Assembly (NCBI GenBank): GCA_037045225.1
Contig: JBAOHZ010000009.1
Span: 744,001 to 808,000 of the forward strand
DNA: 64,000 nt
Source of the DNA: Nitrospira sp.
GTDB taxonomy: Bacteria; Nitrospirota; Nitrospiria; Nitrospirales; Nitrospiraceae
Reading direction: 5' to 3'
Below are positions 52,875 through 62,126 of this stretch, piece by piece; position 1 is the stretch's first letter; every line of letters starts with the position of its first letter. The notes under the pieces were generated by a model that saw only the letters and a program-made list of their open reading frames with translations, did no database searches and was not told the DNA's origin. Made by a program: the position numbers and the translations under genes.

Positions 52875-53894
52875 CTACTCTCCCGCCACCAATCGCACGG
52901 CGTCGGAATTCACGGCACGCACGCCGGGCACCTGTCTGGCCGCTTGCGCCGCTTCGAGCACGATGATCTGAAACCGTGTCGCCCCGTTGAGGATGACGAT
53001 GCCGTCCTCCGTTTTTACATCGAACTTGACCGATTGCAAGGTTTTGCTCTTCTCGAACCGCTCTTTCACCAATTGCGTGATGAGTTTGTCGCGTTCCGCG
53101 ACAAGGCCATGGGCGGCGTCCGGTTCGATCTTGAGACGATTTTCAACTGCGTGCACGCCTTCGAGACAGCGAACGATGTCCGTGGCCACTCGCCGATCCG
53201 ATTCCTGCGACACCTTCCCGAGCAGCACAAGATCCTTGTCCTTAGCATCAACCTCGATGTCATACGGAAACAGGTGCGGGTCCGCCATGAGCGCCAGCTT
53301 GGCCGTCACCATCGACGACCGGATCGGTTTCTTAACCTCTGGCTTGGTCTCTGGCTCGGCCGCTTTGAGACGATCTCCCCCACCCGGCTCGCTGGATGGA
53401 GCCTGTGCCTCGGCCGCCGGCTTCACGTCTGTCGCATGGGGCACCGTGGGACAAGGGTGCTCGACCGGCACATCGGCGTCTTTTGCTTTCGACTCCGGTT
53501 CCTTGGTCTTGGACTCCACCTCTTTGCCCTTGTGCTCGGACTCCTTGATCTTCGCCGCGGGTTCCTTGGCTTTCGACTCCGGATCTTTGGTCTTGGGCTC
53601 GGGATCTTTGGCCTTGGGATCCGACTCCTTTGCTTTCGGCTCCGCGTCCTTCGGCTTGGAGTCAGCCTCCTTGGATTTCTGTTCCGTGGGTTTCGAGTCA
53701 GGCTCCTTCGATTTCAGCTCAGGCTCTTTCGGCTTCACATCGAGGTCCTTCGATCGTTGCACCGGCGGAGCCTCGGACTTTCCATCAGGTGCCGATTCAG
53801 CCCAGGCCATCGAAGGCCCATCCCACAGCCCCACCGCAACCAATAGCGCTAACATTCCTGTTACGTAAACAGTCCGAATCAGCCGCATAGGCAT
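52875..53894 (-). CDS. BON-domain protein with a lysine/acid heptad linker
   Basis: A 339-residue exported protein. N-terminal signal peptide ends SMAWA. Residues about 47-142 are a near-perfect repeat of 7 residues, K-x-K-(E/D)-x-x-x, about 13 full units plus one short. A BON domain follows from ~200 (MADPHLFPYDIEVDAKDKD, VLLGKVSQESDRRVATDIVR, HAVENRLKIE and a second VKFDVKTEDGIVILNGATRFQ), which binds membranes or carbohydrates. ATG 53888 is an equal start. The charged linker may bridge periplasm or peptidoglycan. Confidence 0.85.
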   Translation of the reverse strand: MPMRLIRTVYVTGMLALLVAVGLWDGPSMAWAESAPDGKSEAPPVQRSKDLDVKPKEPELKSKEPDSKPTEQKSKEADSKPKDAEPKAKESDPKAKDPEPKTKDPESKAKEPAAKIKESEHKGKEVESKTKEPESKAKDADVPVEHPCPTVPHATDVKPAAEAQAPSSEPGGGDRLKAAEPETKPEVKKPIRSSMVTAKLALMADPHLFPYDIEVDAKDKDLVLLGKVSQESDRRVATDIVRCLEGVHAVENRLKIEPDAAHGLVAERDKLITQLVKERFEKSKTLQSVKFDVKTEDGIVILNGATRFQIIVLEAAQAARQVPGVRAVNSDAVRLVAGE

Positions 53895-54118
53895 GTGCCC
53901 CTCATGTGTTGAATGGAACCAAGACTTCGACGTCGATCGCCTTCACGCTCGTCTCGGGAAACGACGCATAGCTGGAAGAAAAGACATACGCGACGGAGGG
54001 GCAGAAAGCAACTCTGAGACTAGCAGGCGAAGGAGCCTCGCCCACATCCGCAAGAAAAAAACGCCAAACACGGTATGGTGGCCGAGCAGGCCGAGAAGAA
54101 ACCGATCTGAGGGGGATA

Positions 54119-55399
54119 TTATGCGACAGCCGGACTCACTACGAGGCCACGGCGGCTTACCTGCACCGTGACCATCGCAGTGAGCAATAAAACGATTCCG
54201 ATCCCGATCAGGCTGACGGCAGGGCCTAAGGTATCCGCGGCCCATCCAAACCCGGCCATACCCACCATCGCGGAGGCCATCCCACCCACACTGAAGGTGG
54301 TGAAGACACGTCCGAGCAAATGCTCCGGGGTGACTTCCTGCAGCATCGCCCATACGACCGGATAAAAGAGGGAGGTACTCCCGCCGATGACGATGATCAA
54401 TAAGAACGTGCTGAACAGAACCGGCGTCTGGATCAATCCCAACGCACAGACCGCGATGCCGCCCACCGTCAGCGAGCGCCCGATCTTGCTGATGCGATCC
54501 TGGAAGGTGCCCTGTGGCGTCCGAGCCAGCCAGATGGAAGCGGCCAACATCCCAATCCCCAATGCCGACCACAGCCAGCCCAACTCCATGGGGCCGACTT
54601 GCAGCAATTCCTTCGCCACAACCGGGAGGAGAAACACGAAGGCGCTGATCGCCAGGTTGTACAGCACGGCTGTAATCATCAACGCGAACACCACCCGGTG
54701 CTGGAGGAACACGAAGCGAAATCCGACCATCATGTCTTGAATCACCGGCGTGGCCAGCACATTGATGCCCTTCACCGTCCGGCTGTCCCGCACACGAATC
54801 GGCAGGAGGAAGAGCGCGGACACCAAGAAAGTCGCGGCGTCCACATAGAGCACATTCTGAGCACCAATCAACGCGATGCCCAGCCCGCTCATGGCCGGTC
54901 CCAACAAGACACCGATGTTGGTCGTACTCTGAATCAACGCATTCGCCGTGGTGAGTTGCGAACGCTGGACGATCAACGGCACCGCGGACGCCAGAGCCGG
55001 ACCGAACACCGTGGACACGATGGAGACGAGGAATACCAGCACGTACAAGCGTTCAAGCGTCAGCATATCGAACGCATAAAACAGCGGTATCAAGAGCACC
55101 ATCAACGTTCGCAAGAGATCGACGACGATCATGACGGTCTTTTTCGGGAGGTAATCGAGATAGACGCCGATCAGCGGACCGAAGAGTAACGGGGGAATCG
55201 TCTGCAACAACCCGATCGCGGTCATCTTCAGCGCGGACCCGGTCATTTCATACACGAACCAGAGGAGAGCCACCTTATTGAGACCATCGCCGATCTGGGA
55301 GACGACCTGGCCGGCCCAAAGGCAGCCGAAATCACGAGTCCCCAATAACCGCCACCCGTTGACTTCCGACTCAGGGGTAGATTGCGACTCAGCTGCCAT
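54119..55399 (-). CDS. MFS transporter (EntS-like), copy 2
   Basis: A 426-residue inner-membrane protein with ~12 helices. FGCLWAGQVVSQIGDGLNKV and GPLIGVYLDYLPKKTVMIVVDL align with copy 1, including QTIPPLLFGP against QTLPPILFGP. The two exporters surround a BON protein and are probably duplicates that kept similar sequence. Substrate unknown. It is 33 bp from the glycosyltransferase gene, which is upstream in the same orientation. Confidence 0.88.
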   Translation of the reverse strand: MAAESQSTPESEVNGWRLLGTRDFGCLWAGQVVSQIGDGLNKVALLWFVYEMTGSALKMTAIGLLQTIPPLLFGPLIGVYLDYLPKKTVMIVVDLLRTLMVLLIPLFYAFDMLTLERLYVLVFLVSIVSTVFGPALASAVPLIVQRSQLTTANALIQSTTNIGVLLGPAMSGLGIALIGAQNVLYVDAATFLVSALFLLPIRVRDSRTVKGINVLATPVIQDMMVGFRFVFLQHRVVFALMITAVLYNLAISAFVFLLPVVAKELLQVGPMELGWLWSALGIGMLAASIWLARTPQGTFQDRISKIGRSLTVGGIAVCALGLIQTPVLFSTFLLIIVIGGSTSLFYPVVWAMLQEVTPEHLLGRVFTTFSVGGMASAMVGMAGFGWAADTLGPAVSLIGIGIVLLLTAMVTVQVSRRGLVVSPAVA

Positions 55400-55432
55400 G
55401 CTTGTCCTTCCGCGAGGTGAATGTCGCGCTGA

Positions 55433-56506
55433 CTAGAGGTTCGACACGTGTTGCTGCCCGGGCTTCCCAGGAAGCGCAGCCGTATCCGTGATGAGCTGTT
55501 GATAGATCTTCAGATAGTCGTTCGTCATGCGTTGAGCGGTGAATCGCTCATCGAACACTTGCCGGCAGCGGTTGCGATCGATCGTGCCGAGCTTCTCCAC
55601 CTGACTCACCATTTCATTGAGGTTTTCGCTGATGAAACCCGTCACACCGTGGCCGATAATTTCTGGAATGGAACCCCGTCGGTAAGCGAGAACCGGTGTA
55701 CCACAGGCAAGGCTTTCGATCAACACGAGGCCAAAGGGCTCCGGCCAGTCATAGGGGCAGATCAGACCGATGGCATTCCCGATGAAGTCGCTCTTCTCCG
55801 CATCGGTAATTTCACCCACGAACTCGATCAGGGGATGATCCAAGAGAGGCTCCACGACCCGTTCGAAATAGGCACGGTCGGCCGGATCGACTTTCGCCGC
55901 CATCTTCATGGGTATTCCGACCCGTTTGGCCAATTCGATCGCTTGATCGGGACACTTTTCCGGCGAGACTCGACCGAGAAAGGCCAGATACTTGCCCTGT
56001 TCGGGATGGAACTTATAGAGGTCACTGGGCAAGCCGTGATAGACGGTATTGGCCCAGTTACACCAAGGTAACGGCCGGCGCTGTGAGTCCGAGATGGAAA
56101 CCAGCGGCAGCTCCGCAAAGTCACGGAAGACCGGCACGAGTTCAGGCAAATCCAACCGGCCGTGAAGCGTCGTCACAACGGGGACGCGGCAGCGTCGGGA
56201 AAGCGAAAAGGCCAGAAAATCGAGATGGGAGTGAATAAGGTCGAATTGGTCGGCAGACGCGAAGACCTGCTCCATCATCTGAATGAGCGGCGCTTCGCGG
56301 TTGAAAATCCCGGTATTCAAACGCAAGGCCTGCTGACAGGGCGCTTCCAGCTTTGCCTTCGTGACCGAATCGCCGCTGGCGAACAAAGTCACCTCGTGCC
56401 CTTGACGGACGAGTTCTTCCGTCAGGTAGGAGACGATACGCTCCGTGCCTCCGTACAATTTCGGAGGGACGCTCTCCCAAAGCGGCGATACCTGGGCAAT
56501 CCTCAT
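55433..56506 (-). CDS. GT4 glycosyltransferase
   Basis: A 357-residue cytoplasmic GT-B enzyme. N-terminal glycine loop is in PPKLYGGTERIVSYLTEELV, the C-terminal domain has FLGRVSPEKCPDQAIELAKR and the acidic donor motif PFGLVLIESLACGTPVLAYR. It builds a sugar on a lipid or polysaccharide. It is first in the minus run GT4, MFS, BON, MFS, debranching enzyme. Confidence 0.92.
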   Translation of the reverse strand: MRIAQVSPLWESVPPKLYGGTERIVSYLTEELVRQGHEVTLFASGDSVTKAKLEAPCQQALRLNTGIFNREAPLIQMMEQVFASADQFDLIHSHLDFLAFSLSRRCRVPVVTTLHGRLDLPELVPVFRDFAELPLVSISDSQRRPLPWCNWANTVYHGLPSDLYKFHPEQGKYLAFLGRVSPEKCPDQAIELAKRVGIPMKMAAKVDPADRAYFERVVEPLLDHPLIEFVGEITDAEKSDFIGNAIGLICPYDWPEPFGLVLIESLACGTPVLAYRRGSIPEIIGHGVTGFISENLNEMVSQVEKLGTIDRNRCRQVFDERFTAQRMTNDYLKIYQQLITDTAALPGKPGQQHVSNL

Positions 56507-57147
56507 AAGGACAATCTCCTTTGGTCTTGAACGGTCAGCGGCGAGTGGCAGGACCTGCGACGCTGCTCACACCGAGCCCACCATCAGCCGCCGCATTCTT
56601 TCTGTTCTGCCTATCCGATTCAATTGACATCTTTGACATGGACTGATTGTTTTTGTCGTCTGCCTGCCGTCCGGATGCCGATAGAATGAGCGTTGGCAAC
56701 TACCAACGGGCAAAGCAAGCGTTGTACCGCCGCACAGCGCACACATCACATGCACCCACATTTGCGAATAAAATTATTACGAATCAACGACTTAGAATGA
56801 TTAAATAACCGTGTCGCCGTGAAACCAACGCTGTGCAGACCTGTGGATTCTGTTGATAATTCAGGCGCCCGCCCCAAAACAGCTGTGACAGCCTTGCCTT
56901 GCGGGACCAAACCGCCACAGAAATCCCTCAGTCCACACCGAATCAGAATCGACGAATCACGATCGCGGCCTTGAGAGCCTATCTGAACGACTGCCGAACC
57001 GAACGACTGCCGAGCGATTGCCAGGCTGGCGCAGACGCGCAGACAAGACGATTCTTGATGAGGCGTTATGTAAGGAAGGAATGGTGCATCGACAAGCGCG
57101 GGCGCGAACCCACAACTGCCGCCGAGGCAAAGCATGAGAAGTGGCGG
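56507..57147. other. 641-bp gap with an AT-rich block, no gene seen
   Basis: The frames across it have no supported starts. A clear AT-rich block lies at 56760-56815 (ending ATTAAATAACCG) in otherwise GC-rich DNA, and a TTGACA lies at 56631; both may belong to promoters but neither pairs convincingly with other elements. A minus-strand frame at 56746-57135 (129 codons) has no pattern. Confidence 0.3.
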
Positions 57148-57531
57148 CTAAGGAATGTCCTCGAGGAGGCCGGACTGAATGGGCAGCAGTGGACCCGCTT
57201 CACGCGACACGGGGGGAAAAATCACCGGAGAACCGACTTGATTGGCCCCTTGAATCAGCCCCACCGACAGTTGCGGGCCAAGGGTCATGACGGCGCCGCT
57301 CCAGGCCTGCCCTGTTGCGGGATTACGAAAATTATATGATTCGAAGTTATTCCCGAAGTTATAGATATACCCCTGAGTGCCTTGAGTATCGACATATAAA
57401 TTGCCGGGACCCACGAGACTGAACAGTGGAGCCACCCCACCATTAAAGCCACGCACACCCGAGACAGATTGCGCCGCGGCCGAAGCAGCCACGATCAGTA
57501 CAGTCAGCCCCGCGACCGGCAAGATTTTCAT
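57148..57531 (-). CDS. Small exported hypothetical protein
   Basis: A 127-residue protein from ATG 57531, chosen because a signal peptide follows directly (ILPVAGLTVLIVAASAAA). In-frame GTG 57594 and ATG 57567 are alternatives; no start has a strong ribosome site. The mature part is Gly/Asn/Pro-rich (LVGPGNLYVDTQGTQGYIYN) with a NFGNNFESYNF stretch. Family not recognised. It is divergent from the TolC-type gene. Confidence 0.55.
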   Translation of the reverse strand: MKILPVAGLTVLIVAASAAAQSVSGVRGFNGGVAPLFSLVGPGNLYVDTQGTQGYIYNFGNNFESYNFRNPATGQAWSGAVMTLGPQLSVGLIQGANQVGSPVIFPPVSREAGPLLPIQSGLLEDIP

Positions 57532-57653
57532 CGGGACATTCACCGCCGCGAGGCCCCTTGCCAGCATGGACACTGACTTGTGTTTATGGTACACGCCACT
57601 ATCATTGTGCCATCAATATGACTCAACCCAGACCTCGCATCAAGGAGATTGTT

Positions 57654-59204
57654 ATGACGAATGCAATCCGCCGGGGGTGCTTGCTCACCGGGTGTGCAGC
57701 GGCGCTCATCCTCTGGACGGCGCCAGATTCTTCCGGCCTGGAAGTGAACAAGCCGGTGCCGACCGAACGCCGCGAGGCCATGTCGCTCGCCGATGCTGTG
57801 CTGAAAGCGCTCCAAAGCAATCTCGACATCCATATCGGCCGTCAGACGCGAGAGAGCCGCCTGGCCGACATCGTGATCGAGCAGGCAAAGTTCGATCCGA
57901 CCGTCAGCTTGAACGGGCAATACAACCGACAGGTCGCACCGCTCAACCGGCCGATCCTGGGCTTCACCGGCGCGAACCTACAAGAGATCACAAAGTTCGA
58001 CCAGAACACCTCCACCGTGACCGCCGACATCACCCAGAATCTCCCGACCGGCGCCAACTACGATTTGAACTATAGCCCCCAGCGCAACTATGTGAGCGGT
58101 CCCAATACGTTCCTCTTCAACCCCGCCTGGACCGGCGGCCTCGCACTGACCGTGACCCAGCCGCTGTTGAAAAACTTCGGCACCGACATTAATCGGACGT
58201 TCATCTCGATCGCGCAAAACAATGCCACCGTCGAACAGCATGTCTTCCTCGACCGTGTACTGACGGTCATCGCCAGCGTCGAACAAACCTTCTGGGAAAT
58301 GGTGTTCGCGAATGAGAACCTTAAGGTGGCCCAGGCAGCGCTGAAGGCGGCGGAGGAACTACTGGCCAGCAATCGAGCCAAAGCCAAGGCCGGCGTGATG
58401 TCGATCGTCGATGTTCTGCAGGCGGAAGCCGCCGTGGCCTCGCGAGTCGAACAGATCCTCGTCGCGGAAAAATCGATTCGGGATCAGGAAGACCAACTAC
58501 GCCGTCTCTTAAATCCCGACGAAGCAGACCTCCGACAGGACCTGCGCCTCATCCCGACCGATCCACCCGTCACGTCGCTCGAGGCGATCAGCCTACAGGA
58601 AGCTATCGATATCGCCATGGAGCGTCGGCCGGAGGTTTTGCAAGCAGGGAAGAATGTAGAGAGCAGCGACCTGAATGTGAAATTTGCCAAGAACCAACTT
58701 CTCCCCACCCTCTCCGTCCAAGGCACGATGGGACTATCGGGACTCGGTGCAGACTATGGCGATTCCACCAGACGGAATTTCGGCGGTGACTTCTACAACT
58801 ACGGCGCCGGCCTGGTCCTGAGCTACCCCATCGGTAACCGGTCGGCCTACAGCACCTACAACAAACGGCAGCTGGAATCGCGCAACGCCCAGTCATCGCT
58901 CCAGAGCGTCCGGCAACAGGTGATCGTCGGCGTTCGTGAAGCGGTCCGTCGCGTTCACACCGATTTCAAGCGCATCGAAACCACCCGGTCGGCCCGCATC
59001 ATGGCCGAGAAACAATTACAGGCTGAACAGGAACGGTTGAAGGTCGGCCTCAGCACGACACGCTTCGTGCTGGACTTTCAGCGCGACCTGGCCACCGCCC
59101 AAGGGAATGAGCTTCGCGCCGTCCTGGACTACAACAAGTCCCTGTCGAATCTGGCCCGCAATAAAGCCACCACCCTCGAGCGATATAGCCTGCAGCTCGA
59201 ATAA
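57654..59204 (+). CDS. TolC-family outer-membrane efflux protein
   Basis: A 516-residue protein from ATG 57654 (AAGGAG site). Signal segment contains LLTGCAAALILW; the TGC may make it a lipoprotein. Two halves of coiled-coil helices, as in TolC/OMF proteins: AMSLADAVLKALQSNLDI ... VEQTFWEMVFANENLKVAQAALKAAEELLASNRAKAKAG in the first, and ISLQEAIDIAMERRPEVLQA ... RRVHTDFKRIETTRSAR ... AEQERLKVGLSTTRFVLDFQ in the second. It is the outer channel of an export pump; no inner partner is nearby. Confidence 0.9.
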   Translation: MTNAIRRGCLLTGCAAALILWTAPDSSGLEVNKPVPTERREAMSLADAVLKALQSNLDIHIGRQTRESRLADIVIEQAKFDPTVSLNGQYNRQVAPLNRPILGFTGANLQEITKFDQNTSTVTADITQNLPTGANYDLNYSPQRNYVSGPNTFLFNPAWTGGLALTVTQPLLKNFGTDINRTFISIAQNNATVEQHVFLDRVLTVIASVEQTFWEMVFANENLKVAQAALKAAEELLASNRAKAKAGVMSIVDVLQAEAAVASRVEQILVAEKSIRDQEDQLRRLLNPDEADLRQDLRLIPTDPPVTSLEAISLQEAIDIAMERRPEVLQAGKNVESSDLNVKFAKNQLLPTLSVQGTMGLSGLGADYGDSTRRNFGGDFYNYGAGLVLSYPIGNRSAYSTYNKRQLESRNAQSSLQSVRQQVIVGVREAVRRVHTDFKRIETTRSARIMAEKQLQAEQERLKVGLSTTRFVLDFQRDLATAQGNELRAVLDYNKSLSNLARNKATTLERYSLQLE

Positions 59205-59211
59205 CCTGCTC

Positions 59212-59895
59212 ATGATCAAGCCTGAAGACGCGCCATCAACCCATGCGATTCAGGCCAACGAACGGGGAGCAGCCCTTGTGCTGCTCCCCCTGACCGCGAC
59301 GATCCTGTTCTACAGCTCCCCGACCACATTCCAACAGCACAGCCTCTTTCAGTTTTTTCCCCAGGCCTGCGCCTATGCGGCCTTCTTCGCCTGGAGCACG
59401 ATCAACGGACGCACGGCCCAGCGTCTCGGACTCACAAGCCGACTCATTCCGCAGGGGCTCCGTTGGGGCATCCTCACCGGCCTCGCACTCGGGCTGATTA
59501 ATACTCTCGTCATTCTCTACCTCGTCCCCTATTGGGGAGGAGACTATCGGTTTCTCGCCGATACACCCCACGCCAGGATTCCGCAACTGATCATGGTGCC
59601 CTGGTTCATCCTGTTCATCGCCACGATGGTCGAGCTGAACTTTCGCGGATTCATCCTGGGGCGCCTCCTCGCACTGAAGCTTCCAGTACCGATCGCCGTG
59701 TCGATGAGTGCCCTGCTGTTTGCGTTCGACCCCTTTCTGGTGGCAACCTTTCAACACCTTCATTGGATTGCCGTCTGGGACGGGCTGGTCTGGGGAGTCC
59801 TCTGGGTCATGCTCAGAAACCTCTACGCCACTATCGCGGCCCACGCCGTCGAAGTCATCGTCTTGTACAGTGTCATACGCGCAATTCTGGCCTGA
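59212..59895 (+). CDS. CPBP-like intramembrane protein
   Basis: A 227-residue inner-membrane protein with about six helices, from ATG 59212, 7 bp after the TolC-type gene. The segment VELNFRGFILGRLL resembles the CPBP motif EExxxR with the first Glu replaced by Val. A FQHLHW stretch and a final HAVEVIVLY fit later motifs. So it may be a CPBP/Abi relative with a reduced active site, or inactive. Function not known. Confidence 0.65.
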   Translation: MIKPEDAPSTHAIQANERGAALVLLPLTATILFYSSPTTFQQHSLFQFFPQACAYAAFFAWSTINGRTAQRLGLTSRLIPQGLRWGILTGLALGLINTLVILYLVPYWGGDYRFLADTPHARIPQLIMVPWFILFIATMVELNFRGFILGRLLALKLPVPIAVSMSALLFAFDPFLVATFQHLHWIAVWDGLVWGVLWVMLRNLYATIAAHAVEVIVLYSVIRAILA

Positions 59896-59993
59896 CGCGG
59901 CCCTGTTCCGGCAGCCTGAAGAACCTAAAGTAACAGTTACACTCACGATGGATTCATCGCTCCAGGCAACGTGAGAGAAGGCCCCATCAACCC

Positions 59994-61013
59994 ATGAATC
60001 CCTCCTTCTCCAGCCACCTCGTGAATGACGTCTTCGGCGATCCCGGCCTATTCGTGGAGGTACGCTGGTCCAAACGCGCGCTCCTCTTCGACCTCGGCCA
60101 TAACGATGCGCTCGGGCCGACCCGCCTGTTGCGCGCCGGCGATATCTTCATCTCGCACACCCACATGGACCACTTCATCGGGTTCGATACGTTGCTCCGA
60201 GTAGCCCTGGGCCGCGGCAAAACGCTCCGCCTCTACGGGCCGCCTGGCCTCATCGCCAATGTTCAAGGAAAACTTCATGGCTATACCTGGAACCTCGTGG
60301 CCGGATATCCGCTCACCATCACCGTGCAGGAATTCCACGAGCAGGTCATCCGACAGGCCACCTTCCCGGCAATCGACGGCTTTCAGCGCCATGACACTCC
60401 GGACGTGCCTCGCATCAATCGCCAGGACGGTCATCGCTTTGCCGTACTCGAAGATCCCATGTTCACCATCGAAGCGGTCGCGCTCAATCACCGCATTCCC
60501 TCCCTGGCCTATTCGCTGCAAGAACAGTTTCACGTGAACGTCAACAGGGAGCAGCTGCATGCAGCCGGGCTTCCCGTGGGCTCCTGGCTGAAAGAAGTGA
60601 AGCAGTACCTCTGGCAGAGCAAGCCGGACGATTTTCGATTCCAGGCCACGCTCTACCATGAACACCACAAAGAGGAGCGCGAGTTCGTCCTAGGCAACGT
60701 TCGCGAGCGATTCATCACCATCAGCCGCGGACAGAAACTTGCCTATGTCGTGGATGCCCGCTACGACGAAGACAATGAAGCCAAGATCGTCGAGCTTGCG
60801 CAAGGCGCCGACATCTTTTACTGTGAGTCCCCCTACCTGGAACAGGATGCGGACAAGGCGAGGGACCGGCATCATCTGACCGCACACCAAGCCGGCGTGA
60901 TGGCAAAGAAGGCCGGCGCGCGCGAGCTGGTCGTCTTCCATTTCTCCCCGCGCTATACCGGACTCGGGCATCGGATCGAGGCGGAAGCGCAGCAGGCATT
61001 TCGAGGCAGCTGA
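59994..61013 (+). CDS. RNase Z-like metallo-beta-lactamase
   Basis: A 339-residue cytoplasmic hydrolase. Zinc ligands lie in SHTHMDHF (about residues 55-61; HxHxDH), in VVDARYDE and in the late HLTAHQAG and VVFHFSPRY. The FVEVRWSKRALLFDLG start and the HFSPRY end are of the RNase Z/ElaC type, which trims tRNA 3' ends, but the length is close to relatives of unknown activity. No strong ribosome site. Confidence 0.85.
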   Translation: MNPSFSSHLVNDVFGDPGLFVEVRWSKRALLFDLGHNDALGPTRLLRAGDIFISHTHMDHFIGFDTLLRVALGRGKTLRLYGPPGLIANVQGKLHGYTWNLVAGYPLTITVQEFHEQVIRQATFPAIDGFQRHDTPDVPRINRQDGHRFAVLEDPMFTIEAVALNHRIPSLAYSLQEQFHVNVNREQLHAAGLPVGSWLKEVKQYLWQSKPDDFRFQATLYHEHHKEEREFVLGNVRERFITISRGQKLAYVVDARYDEDNEAKIVELAQGADIFYCESPYLEQDADKARDRHHLTAHQAGVMAKKAGARELVVFHFSPRYTGLGHRIEAEAQQAFRGS

Positions 61014-61025
61014 AGGAGGTCGCGG

Positions 61026-61364
61026 ATGGGTGAGTGGGCTAAGTACGGATTGTACTTCTTATTGGGCGGCACGATTGTCAGCATCTCCACCTATCTGGGA
61101 TCGCAAGGCCGGTCGTTCCTTGCCGCCTTCGCTAGCACCTTTCCTGCGATGACCGGCGCGACCTTCATCCTCATCTACCTCAACGGCGGCAGTGAACACC
61201 TCGTGACCTACGCCAAGAATCTGCTGTGGTTCGTGCCGCCCTGGCTCGTCTATGTCGGCTGCATGATTTATGGAGTCGAACGTGTCGGCTTCTGGCTCTC
61301 CATGGCCGGATCAATGGTGCTCTACATGTGCTGCGTGGGGTTGGTGAAACTGCTGGCGCGGTAG
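61026..61364 (+). CDS. Small four-helix membrane protein (GlpM/DUF3147-like)
   Basis: A 112-residue inner-membrane protein of about four helices (LYFLLGGTIVSISTYLG, FLAAFASTFPAMTGATFILI, LLWFVPPWLVYVGCMIYGV, MAGSMVLYMCCVGLVKLLA). Length and layout are like GlpM/DUF3147, of unknown function. An AAGGAGG site precedes the ATG. Its last ~63 bp are duplicated at 61985-62045. Confidence 0.65.
   Translation: MGEWAKYGLYFLLGGTIVSISTYLGSQGRSFLAAFASTFPAMTGATFILIYLNGGSEHLVTYAKNLLWFVPPWLVYVGCMIYGVERVGFWLSMAGSMVLYMCCVGLVKLLAR
61299..61361 (+). repeat. Direct repeat, first copy (3' end of the membrane gene)
   Basis: This stretch, from TCCATGGCCGG to CTGGCGCGG, recurs imperfectly at 61985-62045. The last 27 bases differ by about one position. 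It is the authentic gene end; the other copy is the duplicate. Confidence 0.75.
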
Positions 61365-61374
61365 GGCTTACAAC

Positions 61375-61403
61375 TTGTCGGATGAGACACAATTGCGTAC
61401 ACT
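61375..61403 (+). promoter_or_regulatory. Promoter of the RelBE-type pair
   Basis: TTGTCG (61375-61380) and TACACT (61398-61403) are separated by 17 bp, the sigma-70 spacing, 21 bp before the antitoxin start. It probably drives the pair and may be repressed by its own antitoxin. Confidence 0.5.
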
Positions 61404-61424
61404 CCGCATCAACGAGGTATGACG

Positions 61425-61691
61425 ATGACAAAAACCATGTCGCTCAAGCAGGCCCGGTCCCGATTTTCCTCCTTGGTGGACAATGCCGATCGTTTGTCCG
61501 AGCGGGTCATCGTGACAAAAAATGGAACCCCTAAAGCGGTGGTGATGGGGGCGGAAGAATTTGAAAGCTGGGTTGAAACGTTGGAGCTGCTCTCAAATCC
61601 CAAAGCGGTCAAGGCTCTTGAGCAGGGACAGAAAGAAGCCAAAGCAGGAAAACTTCGGTCGTTCAAGGACGTGTTCGACGAAAAGCAGTGA
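61425..61691 (+). CDS. Phd/YefM-family antitoxin
   Basis: An 88-residue protein from ATG 61425 (GAGG 7 bp upstream; ATG 61419 in frame is too near). The Phd/YefM start MSLKQARSRFSSLVDNADRL and VIVTKNGTPKAVVMGAEEF are clear; the tail is helical and would wrap the toxin. It also represses its promoter in the family. The toxin overlaps by 4 bp. Confidence 0.85.
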   Translation: MTKTMSLKQARSRFSSLVDNADRLSERVIVTKNGTPKAVVMGAEEFESWVETLELLSNPKAVKALEQGQKEAKAGKLRSFKDVFDEKQ

Positions 61692-61942
61692 GACAAGCGA
61701 GACTCACCCCACAAGCTATTAAGGATGTGGTCTCCTTCGACGCCGGAACCCGCAACAAAATCAAAGACGCCATCCGCCACCTCGCAAACCATCCCCTCGA
61801 AGGCAAACCGATCAAAGGGAAATTTCAGAAAGAAAAGGTCTGGTCCTACCGAGTCTGGCCCTATCGAATCCTTTACCGGAAGACCGGCAGCGAGTGATTG
61901 GATATCCTCTCAATTGAATACCGCAAGGATGTCTATCACTAG
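61688..61942 (+). pseudogene. RelE/ParE-type toxin with a premature stop
   Basis: From GTG 61688 (overlapping the antitoxin stop) the protein reads ARLTPQAIKDVVSFD ... PIKGKFQKEKVWSYRVWPYR, a RelE/ParE toxin. A TGA at 61895-61897 ends it, but the same frame continues at once for 14 codons as L-D-I-L-S-I-E-Y-R-K-D-V-Y-H then TAG, the normal RelE end that holds catalytic residues in many toxins. A single change (for example CGA to TGA) would explain it. The toxin is probably inactive while its antitoxin is intact. Confidence 0.8.
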
Positions 61943-61984
61943 ACCGTCTTCACTCCCAGCAGATGCTCGTCAGATTGCAGCGTT

Positions 61985-62045
61985 TCCATAGCCGGCACAT
62001 GGTCCTGGACATGTGTTGGTGGGGCTGGTGAAACTGCTGGCGCGG
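61985..62045 (+). repeat. Direct repeat, second copy (partial duplicate of the membrane-gene end)
   Basis: An imperfect copy of 61299-61361 with small changes and a one-base deletion that breaks the reading frame. It lies right after the RelBE pair, so the pair (61365-61984) is bracketed by the two copies. That suggests the pair entered by duplication of the gene end, or that it sits in a target-site-like repeat. Confidence 0.7.
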
Positions 62046-62074
62046 CAACACTTCCTTGCACGAAGTGGTCTGCT

Positions 62075-62103
62075 TCGACATTTTTCCAAGCGTCACGTAT
62101 ACT
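62075..62103 (+). promoter_or_regulatory. Promoter of mntA-hepT
   Basis: TCGACA (62075-62080) and TATACT (62098-62103) with 17 bp between, 23 bp before the mntA start. A close match to the sigma-70 consensus. Confidence 0.6.
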
Positions 62104-62126
62104 CCGGTCAATCAGCAGGCATACCG

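Noticed and set aside
53630..53890. Plus-strand frames over the BON gene
   Set aside because: They arise from the antisense of the lysine/acid repeats; low-complexity Ser/Leu/Phe text.
56746..57135. Minus-strand ORF of 129 codons in the 641-bp gap
   Set aside because: Composition and residue pattern look random, with no start signal.
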